Source: Spirogloea muscicola (taxonomy: Eukaryota > Streptophyta > Zygnematophyceae > Spirogloeales > Spirogloeaceae). Taken from it: 31,064 nucleotides of DNA. The stretch is from contig WELB01000176.1 in NCBI GenBank assembly GCA_009602725.1, forward strand, positions 28,339 through 59,402, given 5' to 3'. Each line of letters starts with the position of its first letter. Within the stretch, counting starts at the first letter, position 1. This document shows positions 20,885-30,875 of this stretch, piece after piece. A model generated the notes under the pieces. The model worked only from the letters and a program-made list of their open reading frames with translations, was not told the DNA's origin and ran no database searches. Position numbers and translations under genes: made by a program.

Positions 20885-23800
20885 GCGTTGTCTCCTTCGC
20901 TTGCTCGCTCTGTGGAGAATACTGTGTCCACTACGCCTCTCACCTACTCCTCTCACACTCGCGCCATTGCTTGTTGACCAGCTATCTCCCTCCGCCATCT
21001 CTTTGGCGCCCATTGCTCTATGGGCGCCAAAGAGTGCTCATGGTCCAGCATGGCGCAAGCTCATCACCGCTGCACCGTCTGCAGGCCCTCGCAGCCCTGC
21101 AGGCGAGGACAACGGCGCCAGGAAGGCAAAGCTGCTCCCGGTGGCCGACGTAGCCATGATCGCCGGCCGCTCGGCCGGCGACGCAGAGCGCTGGCGGGCT
21201 GCCGGCCTCGCGGCCATCGCGGCCGGCAAGGTCGCCGTGCTGCTGCTGGCGGGCGGCCAGGTGCGCCGCCGCCCCACCGCCGCTGCCGGCGCAGTCAGGG
21301 CTTAGAATCTAGGGTTAAGGTGTAGGGCTAGTATTTAGGGTTTGGATTTGGGTTCAGGCCGGCTGGCCGTTGCTGTGGTCGAAAAGCCGAGAGTTCAGCG
21401 CGGCTGATAGCCACAGCGGCGCTGGCACCGGCGGCGGCGGCGGCGGCGGCGGCGGGGGCGGTGGGGCTATGCAGGGCACGCGCCTGGGGAGCGCCGACCC
21501 CAAAGGCTGCTATGGTGGGTCTAGGGTCCAACGCTAAACCATTTTGAAAACCTCTTAAACCCTTAAAACCCTGATGCATCACCGCCGCCGCAGCAAAGGC
21601 CCGAAGCTGATCCATGACTGAAGCAGTTCAGTGCTCAGGTCAGAAGCCGCTGCGAGTCCTTAGCCATGCCAACGCATGGTGGTCAAGAACCATGAAGAAA
21701 TCGAGGTTTCATTGACATAAGCTGAACTGTATGTTTGCGGGAGCCCTGATGGCAGTCACTGCCGGCCATGCGCAGACATTGGGCTTCCGTCGCACAAGTC
21801 GCTCTTCCAGCTGCAGGCGGAGCGCATCCGACGCGTCCAGGCGTTGGCTGCCCCCGCCTCCGCAACCCCAGGTCCCTAAGCCCTAAACCCCAAACCCCAA
21901 ACCAGCGTCGCTGCCGCTACTGCTGCCGCCGTCGCCGCCGTCGCCATTGCTGGTGCAGCGGCGCTCATGTCTGCTGCCACTGCCACCATTGGTACTGCGG
22001 CGCTGACTGGCCGCCTCCCGCGCCGTCGCTCCAGGGGCTCCCGTCATCATTCCGTGGTACATCATGACCAGCGCGTTCACCGACCAGCCGACGCGGGCCT
22101 TCTTCGCGGCACGGAGCCACTTCGCGCTGCGCTCCGACCAGGTCGTGTTCTTTCAGCAGCGCGCTCTGCCATGCTTCACTGCCGACGGGCGCATCATCCT
22201 CGAGACGCGCTCCCACGTCAGCACCCAGGGCGCCCTTGAAAACGGCTTGCCGACAGCGGCAGCGCCAATCTTTTGACGACAGCGGCAGCAGATGCTGGCC
22301 CGCTCGCCTCAGCGTGCCGCTGCTGCCGCCGGCGTGTCGCGTGCCTTGGGTAGGTCGCTCGCGCTCCCGATGGGAATGGAGGCGTCTATGGTGGTACTGA
22401 GCAAGCTTGTGACTGGAACCCCAGATTCTTGCATCAGCAAATGTTTCCCCCTGAACCTGAGGAGGACCCAAGTATCTAGTGTTCAGGGTACAGGTTCTAG
22501 TCACCAGTAGTTGACACGCTAATTACTGGTAATTGGTTCTCAGCAAGTGTTATATGAGTAGTGGGCTTAGTAGCTGCCATCACCGTCTGCTCGTTGATAA
22601 TTTGCGCGCCAGCCGGTGTTGCATTGAGCCGTGCGGAAGCGGGAGCAATGCGCGCCGGGAGGGCGGCAAGGTGGTGACCAACTGTTGCAATGCCGGCGGC
22701 GGCAACGGGCGGCGCAGCCATGAAGGTGGCAGGCGTGCTGGACGACATGCAGCGGCGGGGCGTGGAGTACGTCGACTGCTTCTCTGTCGACAACGCCCTG
22801 GTGACTCCACAGGCCTCTGATGCAGTCCCACAGTGACTCCGCTATCCTGCCTCAGTGTGCATCCTCGAGTCCTTAGCTGCATCTTAGACCATGATGCTGG
22901 CATTTGTGGGTGAAGCAGGCGGTACTCGCCAAGCTTTGACGACCTTCTGTTCCTAACGCAGCCCGCTGCACGTCGTGCGCGAAGACGGCAGTGCCGCATT
23001 GCCTGGTGCTGTCCGCTAGCCAACAATTTGACGGTCGTTTCTCATGTGCATTTTACGTTCTGTTTGCGCCACATTCGGCAGGCGCGCGTTGCTGACCCGG
23101 TCTTCCTCGGGCACTGCATCACCGCTGGCGTGCCCTGCGGCGCCAAGGTTGTCGAGAAGGTAGGCACGAAAGGCTCTTAGAGTGTCCAGACCAGCAATGA
23201 GGCCCTGGAGCCGTTAAGTCTTTTATCAAGACTAAGTCCTAAAGCCTTATATTAGATTAGAAATTAGAAGCTCATGCAAACACTGCAATGCTGGTAACCG
23301 TGAAGAGCACCTCCTGCCTGACAAAGGCCCAGCCAAAAAATGGCCTCCAATCTATTTGCTATGCAAACTCGTATCGACCTCCGGAAGGTGTGGCCCAAGC
23401 ATGGTAAAGAGAGCGCCGACGTTTCATGCCTGACCCTAACATTGTGTCAAGCCGGAAATAATCAATCAAGGCCGTGAGCAGTGCCTGCTCAGTAAGAGCA
23501 CGACCTTCATGCGGCAGGCTTATCCAGAGGAGCGTGTTGGCGTGTTTGTACGCCATGGCGCCGGCGGCCCTGTGGCAGTAGTAGAGTACAGTGAGCTCGA
23601 CCCCAAACACGCCACTGCCACTGACCCTGCTTCTGGCCAGCTGGCTTATCGTTGGAGCAATGTGAGCGAGAGCGCTCCGCACTTCTTAACCTTTTAATGG
23701 CAATCAGGAAATATAATCAGTCGTCCTCCTGTACAATCCCAAGTAAAGCTTGGGATTGTAGTGTAGAGGGGACAATGTTGTCTGCATTGCAAGACGTTGC

Positions 23801-25215
23801 GCTGTATTATACTGGCCCTGCTAGACGGATCCATGGCTTTTTTTGAGCGCTCCATATGTCGAAGTTGGCAATCAGAAGTCCCGGGATTATATGTGAACCT
23901 GGAGTGAGTCAGAGCTGTTTAGAGGTGATTAAAGATGTGTAGAGATGTTCAGAGCTCAAGCCAGATCAGTGACCCCACTACTTGGTGCCGCCGTGTGCAG
24001 ATATGCATGCACATGTTCTCTACGCCGTTCCTCAGGGAGATGGCTGACGTGCTAGAGCGTGAGAGTAAGTAAGTATCCGTCCCCAAGAGCCTGTCGAAAA
24101 TCTCTCACTGGGTCCACTCCTCTCTGTCTCTCTTGCTCCGATCAGATAGCCAGCAAAGTAGTAAGTGCAACGCAGGTCCCCAGGAGCAGTCAATGTTGCA
24201 CTGCTGCAATAGCTGATGGTAATGGCAAATGAGCACTCAAGAAGGCGGATTATGATCATTATGTGATTGATAAGCATGCCCTGTGACAGATACCATGTGG
24301 CGATGAAAACGATTCTGTCAGTGGACGGCGTTGTGGACGGCATCAAGCTGGAGCAATTTGTGTTTGATGTCTTCTCGCATGCGTCGTCCATGGCCCTCTT
24401 TGAGGTGTGCCATTCCCACTACCTCGGTCTGCAATGGAGGCTTACTGGCCCTAATTTGGACCTTGGTTAAGGACTTGTTGTTCATCCTTGATTGTTGGAA
24501 TGCGGGTTTGCTCCTTGGGCAGTCTCAGTATCACAGCTGCTTGCGATGGCCAATGCTGGGCGCAGGTGGCGCGCGTGGAGGAGTTCGCCCCAGTGAAGAA
24601 CGCCCCCGGGGCGCCTACTGACTCGCCTGTCACGGCACGCCGTCTGCTGCTGCTGCTGCACAGGCGGTGGGTGGAGGCTGCCGGGGGGACGGTCCTGGAG
24701 GGTGTCGCTGGTGATGCTGGTGAGTACCCTGCAGTAGTGGCCCCACTTGTGCCTGGCACTCAAGTACTCAAGACCGTGTTGGCTGCGACCTCCATTGACG
24801 GAGGTCAGCCATGAGTGCCATCACACACAGTGACTGAATACATGGTACAATGGATACATCAAATCATGGGAGCACTACAAAATGTAGCGCCTCCAGGCTG
24901 CTGAGGCAGGACTTACAGGGCTGCTGCTCTGAAGTCTTCTTCACAGAGTGGCAACAGATACTCAGATACAGCAGAATGTGCGAGGCAACTTCCAGGGGCA
25001 CAGAGATGATTGATTATTGTAGATGATGTGTCATCATATGAGCAATGAAGGCTTAGCACTCTTGCAGACCATCAAAATTGAAGCAGAGTGGGAGTGACAC
25101 AATGACTTCTGCCTTTGCAGGCGTGGAAGTTTCGCCAATGGCCTCATATGCCGGTGAGGACCTCGAGACTATCTGCCGAGGTGTGGTGTTCCCCCCCATG
25201 GCGGAGATATTGTGA
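20376..25215 (+). CDS. UAP1: UDP-N-acetylglucosamine (hexosamine) pyrophosphorylase
   Basis: Makes UDP-GlcNAc from UTP and GlcNAc-1-phosphate in the cytosol for glycans and GPI anchors. Exons supported by splice sites and phase: 21085-21260, 21475-21514, 21776-21871, 22035 to at least 22216, 22718-22800, 23082-23159, 23518-23661, 24001-24068, 24290-24404, 24566-24719, 25121-25215. The order of family motifs is intact: LLLAGGQ joined to [14 protein letters not shown] (nucleotide-binding loop), [136 protein letters not shown]. About 410 aa are accounted for against roughly 480-520 in the family. The N-terminus probably starts at ATG 20376 ([16 protein letters not shown]) and runs into the N gap. 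The segment expected to hold the NGG motif after 22216 is unresolved. Confidence 0.92.
20426..20788. other. Assembly gap (N run)
   Basis: 363 undetermined bases. They abut the (TC)n tract, which is the likely cause of assembly failure. The gap removes part of the 5' coding region or first intron of the pyrophosphorylase gene. Confidence 0.99.
20789..20882 (+). repeat. (TC)n microsatellite
   Basis: At least 45 uninterrupted TC dinucleotides directly right of the gap; the true length is unknown because it runs into N. On the minus strand it reads as GA/RE-coding, which is not a real protein. Confidence 0.97.
20999..21034. repeat. Perfect 15-bp-arm hairpin
   Basis: Arms 20999-21013 (CTCTTTGGCGCCCAT) and 21020-21034 are exact reverse complements with a six-base loop. 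The arms contain GGCGCC. It is probably inside the first intron of the pyrophosphorylase gene, about 50 bases before the exon starting at 21085. Confidence 0.85.
21304..21353 (+). repeat. Telomere-like TTTAGGG motifs in an intron
   Basis: Degenerate runs of TAGGGTT/TTTAGGGTTT in the intron 21261-21474. Related motifs occur at 20293-20320 (plus) and, in the opposite orientation, at 21876-21903 (CCCTAAACCCCAAACCCC). The unit is the plant and trebouxiophyte telomere repeat; TTTAGGGTTT also equals the plant telo-box. Confidence 0.6.
21876..21903 (-). repeat. Telomere-like CCCTAAA run in an intron
   Basis: CCCTAAACCCCAAACCCC lies a few bases after the donor of the exon ending at 21871. It is inverted relative to the TTTAGGG motifs of the preceding intron. 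Confidence 0.6.
23732..23760. repeat. 12-bp-arm hairpin in a UAP intron
   Basis: TACAATCCCAAG and its exact reverse complement are separated by TAAAG. The structure is in the intron between the exons ending at 23661 and starting at 24001. Confidence 0.8.
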
Positions 25216-25709
25216 CACCACTGCTTCAGGATCCCAGCAACCGCAGTATGATGTATACTTTGTGGTAAACGTTGGCAGTGTAGATGGTTGGGCCACTCTT
25301 TACTACACCCATCTTGAGGACTGTCACCGTGCACACTCAGGAAGGCTTGCAACACTCAAACAAATCAATGTTACGCAAGGTGCGGTCACAAAGCCGCGAA
25401 CTGTCCGGTGGTCAAAATGAGGCTGCTAGGCTGAGCTGCCAGGCACAGCACCGAACACAGCTAAGAATGAAACAGAGAGGGCAAGGCACGAGCTCCGTGC
25501 CCTGCCCTCTCTCTAAAGAGCAGGGCAGAGTCGGCAGGCGACCACAAGGGATGTCACTCATGACACCTGCAGCTTCACGAAGCAAAGCTGCAAGTGTGGC
25601 TACAGGCCCTGCCTGCTCCAGCAGTAAGTCCACTGGGGGGCGGCAGCGACGCAACCAGGAGCAGCAAGTGTAAGGTAGCGCCTGCAGGCATGTCCTTGCC
25701 AGGCCACTC
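25216..25709. terminator. Intergenic space between convergent UAP and CER1-like genes
   Basis: Only about 490 bases separate the two stop codons, so both 3' UTRs must fit or overlap here. A near-perfect inverted repeat (25474-25489 and 25497-25512, one G:T-type mismatch, 7-base loop) sits in the middle. A TGTAA motif, the usual green-algal polyadenylation signal, is at about 25669-25673 on the plus strand. Its role as the UAP poly(A) signal is inferred and would give a UTR overlapping the neighbour's end. Confidence 0.4.
25474..25512. repeat. 16-bp-arm inverted repeat between convergent genes
   Basis: AGAGAGGGCAAGGCAC pairs with GTGCCCTGCCCTCTCT across GAGCTCC with a single mismatch. It lies between the stops of the two convergent genes and would be transcribed from either side. 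Confidence 0.85.
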
Positions 25710-28700
25710 TCACACAGGTCGGAAACCGTGCTTCAGCGCAGCCTCCCAGGTGATGTCTATCCGATCGGGGTCGATTGCGCCGACCTCGTGGTGTGGCCAC
25801 CCTTCCAACGCATGGACCAGGCCTCCGGCGTGGCACGCATGCACTGCACCCCTCTCCATCGTCATCTGCGCAGGATGGCAATGCAACTCTAATCAATGCA
25901 TGGACCGCTGCTTCCTTCCACAAGAAACTCGTCATAAGAATGGGGAGGAAAGAGGGCCTTGTCTAGAGAGGAGAGAGCCCAATGTAGGATCAATAACAAC
26001 AATCAAAGATTTCCAGAGCTGAATTGCAGTCTAGGCAATTACCTCGCAAGTTCGAAGGCCCTGAACTTCAGGCGGAAGACGCATTGCAGCCAGCTTGCCA
26101 TACGTGCAGTCGGCTCTTGTCTCCACCACCGGTGGCACTACAAATTGGTGGAAGTGGCTGCCGGCTGATGCGCATGCCTGGTCCTTGCTTGTCAACCACT
26201 TTCCAAGTATCCAAGTCTGTAAATCGGAAAGTGGTGTAGTCACACAACTTCAGACACATTCTCGCAGTTCCAAGCATACTCTCACACAACAGTGCAATTA
26301 TCAGATACATATAGAGGAAGTACATATGTTGACATGCGAAATATCTATCAATATGGCCGACCTTTTGGCATGAGAGGCAAAGGCCCAACCAGCCACGTCG
26401 CCATAAATCATATGCTAAGTCAAGTTGGAGGAGTCTCTACCTTGCAGTCTTTCCCATCAGCATAAGAGGTGGCTTGAACCAGCAGATGTCTGCACTCTGC
26501 AGGAGCAGCCTGCTGAATGGCACAGAACCTGTCCAACGCACTTGTCAACATCTGCCAAAGACGTGACAGAACAATGTGAAGGGTTAAGCACAACTACCAA
26601 GCGCATAAGCTCAAAGACACAAATACCTTAGAGATCGTATCTGTCAGGTAGCATGACATGCTAGCTACGACCACCATCTCTTCTGGATGGCAAGCATGCT
26701 TGAAAGTCTAGCAAACCGTGGCAACATCAACTAGCAAGAAATGACTCAGACATCCACATCTGGAAACTGATGCTGCTCTCCTCATGCATCAGATATTTGA
26801 CAATGCTTATCTTTGATGGAAGAGTCTACAGCACCCTCCATACAAGCTACCCTAAAACAATGAGTGCTGTGACCTCTAAGTAAGTGAACGCAGCTCCCCG
26901 GAGTGCGTACCAGCACACGTACACCCCTCCGACAAAGGTAGAGAGAAATTGCTCTTCCCAACTTTGAAGTAGCACCAGTCAAGAAGACTTCCTCAACATC
27001 TTTGGGTATCTTGTCAAGAATCACAGCTGCTGTCAGAGTGTTCCCATGTACCACTCGCACCCGCAAATGCTTGTGCCTCTCCACAAACAGTGTACCACCT
27101 CCATTCAAACCCTCGTTCTGCCAAGAAATACCACCGCTCCATGTCAGTCTACCGATGAGCAAGTCAGCAGCTATCCTGCCAGATAGCAGGCTTGGCTGCC
27201 AAATTATACAAATTTGACATGTGTATAATGTCAAACTTAAGTGGCCAATTTGCTCAGTCCCTCAGATTCTACCTAGCAAGTATTGGCAGACAGCTTTCCC
27301 CATCTCTGCAACTGGCAACTTACTTTGTTAAGCGCACCCAGCGTAAAGACTTTGGCTCCTATTCTGTCTGCATCCAAAATGGCCTTCTCTATGTGATTGT
27401 TGATGTGCTTCTTCTCAAATGGCAAGAAGTACTGCCAAGTTGGGAAACAATGGTTCTTCAGCATGTCTTAAGTATGTGAGGGTTGCATTGCATCTCTAAC
27501 AGACTGCGCCTGGCAGAGCATCAAATTGATTGTGAGAACAAGCATTTCTCCTGTGGTAGGCTGGTCAGTGGCTTGTGGCTCCTTGTCTTCAACACCCTAG
27601 TCAGCAACTCTGTGGCGCACCCACTAATATCCCGCTGCTCACCTGGAAGCCAAATCTTGGTATCACCCAAGTCTGCATTCTTAAATCCCTCAGCTTATAC
27701 TTGTCGGCTACGAATGTTTGGCCAAAAAGCCAGACCAACGCGAGCAGCGGTAGAGTCAAAGGCCAGAGGAGGTACATGAGCCAAGAAGGTGCATAAGGAT
27801 GAGCTGCAAACTGTGGAAGACCGAAGGGCACATGGAAAGCAGAAAGGAGCTCGGTGCCATGTGCTAGGAAGATGAAGTCTGGTCGATCTGTCCTTCCTGT
27901 AGAATACGACCCACATTCTGTCAGCCAAGTCATTGTTCATATCTGTAGGTTCATGGCCATCTGAAGTGTGCAAGATGGAAGTCAGCATCCTGGCTGTCAA
28001 AGACAGTAACACTCCAGAAATTGCAAAACCCTTGGCGCCTGTCTGGCATAGGCATGAGAGGGAAGTAGGGCAGATGTAATGGAGACTTCAGCAATACCTT
28101 TCCTAATAGAGCTATGAAGTAAGTCAGACATGCCATCCACTGTCCCTCCAAGGTAGTCATACAATGGCATGAAGAGTGCGAAGTTGGTGTGCACCTGTGT
28201 ATGATGCAAGGAATGGTATCTGGCACAATGTGCAGGCAATGTAGTCAGAACAATGGCAAAAAAGGTTGTCAAAAACAATGCCATTGTCTCCAGTTGATAT
28301 AGTTTTCAAAGAGCTGAAGAGTACATCAACAATAACATGCAGAAGACAACCATGTATCATATATGTGAGACTTCCATGATGAATTATAAGAAGGGTTTGA
28401 CCAATCTGCAGGTTGCAACTTAATCAGAAGCTCAGGCTGAGGCTGGAGACAAGACAGCTCACGATGGCGTGTAGACAAGGTACTTCAGCGGGGGAAAAGC
28501 CTTGAATACCCAAGTTGGGATGAATTCCCAGTTGCAGTGGCCAATGCAATTCAAGAGATCAAACCCCAGCCAGTATGCATAGAACATTGACAGCGAAGCT
28601 CCCCCAAGTGCCCAGGTTCCCAGAAAAGGGACAGCAAACATGGCAGTGTACATAACGTGCTCCGCAAATGGGTGCACTGAGCCTGAAACGAGATTGCACA

Positions 28701-29738
28701 ATCAAGTGAGCTGAAAATCACCCATACAAAAGACTGCACGAGAGTCACAGCAAGGACAGGCGTAAGGCTGGCCTGACAGCTTCTTGTGGCATTCTTCCAA
28801 AGATAATGCTTAATGCCAGCTCATCTCGTGACCCTCATGTACAGACTTCAACTCTCTGCTGATGCTTTGTTGCAACCACAAGCTTGAAGTTAGCCCCATT
28901 GATTGGGTATACAGCAACGGAAAGACTGGAAGCGCAAAGTTGCGGCTTGCTGGAAGATAATCTTACCTGTCACTGGCTCAGTCACAAAAGAAGCATGGTG
29001 GTGGGAGTGGTAGCGCGTGTACAAGTAGTGGTGGTGTAGCAATCGATGACCCCAGTAGTAGATGAACTCTGCAGGACCTGCATGTAACAATAGCAGAATG
29101 ACTAGGCCCCAACCGTTGTACAGGGGAAAATTCTGGAAGCCTGGCAAAAAGGAGTGAACAAACGTTGCCACTAAGACATGGAGGATAATGTAGTCGTCCC
29201 TGCAAGTTGAGCAACGTGGCGGTCAGCTTCCAGTTAAAGCAGTTGATAGTGAAATACGCGATGCTGACGAGTATGTCACCTACAAGGAGACAAGCGAAGC
29301 GCCCCAGCTTGTACAGGTGTATGCTCCAGCAAGAGCAGGCATCTCACAGTGCACAATCTACCAGCTATGCTGTCTGACAAACCCACAGTTTCTGGTATAC
29401 AAAACCTCACTGCTATTCAAGTTGCTGAATTGTCATCAAGTTCTCATCAAGTTCTTAGCAGTAAGACAGCCTGGAAATTACCAACTGCTCTCACGGTCCA
29501 CCTGCTCAAACTTGATCCCTTTAGTCTGGATCTGATACTTCTCCACAAGATAGTGAAAGCGAGACGCAGACATCCAAATCTGCCCGTGCAGGTATCGTAG
29601 AGCTGAAGCTATCAGCATGTGCATACACCAGTTGTCCTTGTCATGACCACCATAGAAGTTCGCTTGGATTGCTTTTGCAGCAAATGGAGCAAACAAGAGG
29701 TACTGCACACCAGACAAGCAACGAACAAGAGACCCTGG
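25710..29738 (-). CDS. CER1: CER1-like very-long-chain aldehyde decarbonylase (fatty acid hydroxylase superfamily plus WAX2 C-terminal domain)
   Basis: Ten phase-consistent exons on the minus strand: 29738-29482, 29199-28967, 28682-28463, 28219-28098, 27896-27643, 27431-27324, 27117-26911, 26551-26441, 26216-26043, 25865-25710; 1842 bases, 613 codons plus stop, close to the 625 aa of Arabidopsis CER1. The N-terminal membrane domain has the di-iron histidine clusters [28 protein letters not shown] and [22 protein letters not shown]. The C-terminal domain has [89 protein letters not shown] and [17 protein letters not shown], all typical of CER1/WAX2 proteins. In plants the family makes alkanes from very-long-chain aldehydes at the ER. 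The first firm exon opens at PGSLVRC, matching the plant N-terminus, so only a few residues are missing; ATG 30021 or ATGAGGGAGCAG just upstream (near 30047) are candidates, but no junction was settled. Confidence 0.93.
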
Positions 29739-30060
29739 CTGAGAGAGCAAGCATGAATAGCCTGTGGTTGGTAACTGAAAACAAGAATGACACAAAATGC
29801 TGAATGGAGGCATATTATTCAAACGAAAGACCCAGAACATTGTCAGCATTGCACCAGCAGCAGTCAATCGTCGAAAAGGAGCATGTGAGATTGACAATGC
29901 AGTGCGTCCACTGTTGAGTCGTCAGCTTAACACGCTTACACCAAGTGCCCAAAGACTCTGCCCGATGGAAACTTGTGACTGCGGTAACAAATTTTGTTTG
30001 GTGACTCCTAGCAAGCTTCATACTTACTAATCTGCTCCCTCATAGTCGACCAATACTAGC
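29739..30060 (-). other. Probable first exon and 5' UTR of the CER1-like gene
   Basis: A start exon must lie here. Seen: a strong acceptor tract ending TTGTTTTCAG near 29775; an ATG at 30021 opening MKLARSHQTK with a donor GTAAGC after GTW; and an ATGAGGGAGCAG followed by a consensus GTAAGT. The last two options are in phase 1 and would need the weaker acceptor inside ACCACAG. Transcript data are needed to choose. Confidence 0.45.
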
Positions 30061-30099
30061 TACAGCTGACTATGGACCCTATGTCATTGTGGAATGACG

Positions 30100-30420
30100 A
30101 CAAAGAGATATCTGAGCGTGTGTTGGACTCCTCAACCCTCGGGCCCTGCTATACATGCCCTAGCAGCCCAGTGGCGGGAATGTAACGCATGCTACACAAC
30201 AACATTCTCAAGAATGTCACTGTGTGCCTGGCATCCTGTCCGTTCTGCACGCGCTCTTTCTATTGTCGTGGTAAGGCTATCCTGAAACAAGGAAACAGCT
30301 GACTGTCGCTTTTACAGCGGACACCGGGGTCCCCGAACCCGACACGACTAACTTATCGCAGGTTGCAGAGCTGTCAAGGTAGAGTAGAGACAGAGCAGAG
30401 CTGCTCATCTCTCGGCTGGT
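30100..30420. other. Upstream flank of the CER1-like gene
   Basis: No exon recognised on either strand. It presumably carries the CER1-like promoter. Confidence 0.4.
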
Positions 30421-30783
30421 GTGGCCAGGTTGATCGTGAGCGACCTCACCTTGAACTGCCCCAGGGGCTGCCAGGGCCACTCGGAGAGCAGGCCCGGCTT
30501 GGTGGCCATGCCTCCGGCAGAGCTGAAGCTCCGCGCTTCAGTGCCGCCGCAGCCCGCCGGCGGGCCTTGCGCAGCTCATGAGCTGCGGGCGCGGCTGCCG
30601 AGGCAGGCCCGGGCACGGGGAGCGCGGCGAGCGCTTGAGGACGAGGCCCGCGCAGCGGAAGGCCGCCAGATCGGGCGGCGGCGGCAGGCGGCGGCGGCGG
30701 CGCGGCGGCTGGAGCCGGGCTGGCCACCGAGCAGCTGGCCCGGGCTGGCCAGGGACCTCGAGAAAGGGCGAGCGAGACGGTAG
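30421..30783 (+). other. Unassigned Ala/Arg-rich open frame
   Basis: A 120-codon frame opens with MARLIVSDLTLNCPRG and becomes strongly Ala/Arg/Glu-rich, so it could form a coiled coil. GC is very high and both strands stay open, so composition alone may explain it. No family was recognised. It could be a terminal exon of a gene beyond the window or chance sequence. Confidence 0.2.
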
Positions 30784-30875
30784 GAGACGGTGGAGAGCAC
30801 CATCAACCAACGATGGAAAAAGAAGAAAGTGCTCGCCCATTGAGAATAGGGGCTGGAATAACCAGCCCGAAAAAG

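Noticed and set aside
20270-21013. Long frames crossing the N run with RE/SL dipeptide repeats
   Set aside because: They consist of undetermined bases and the (TC)n tract, so they are not proteins.
24482-24763. Antisense frames opposite the UAP exon 24566-24719
   Set aside because: The plus-strand exon carries the FAPVKNA family motif and phase-matched borders.
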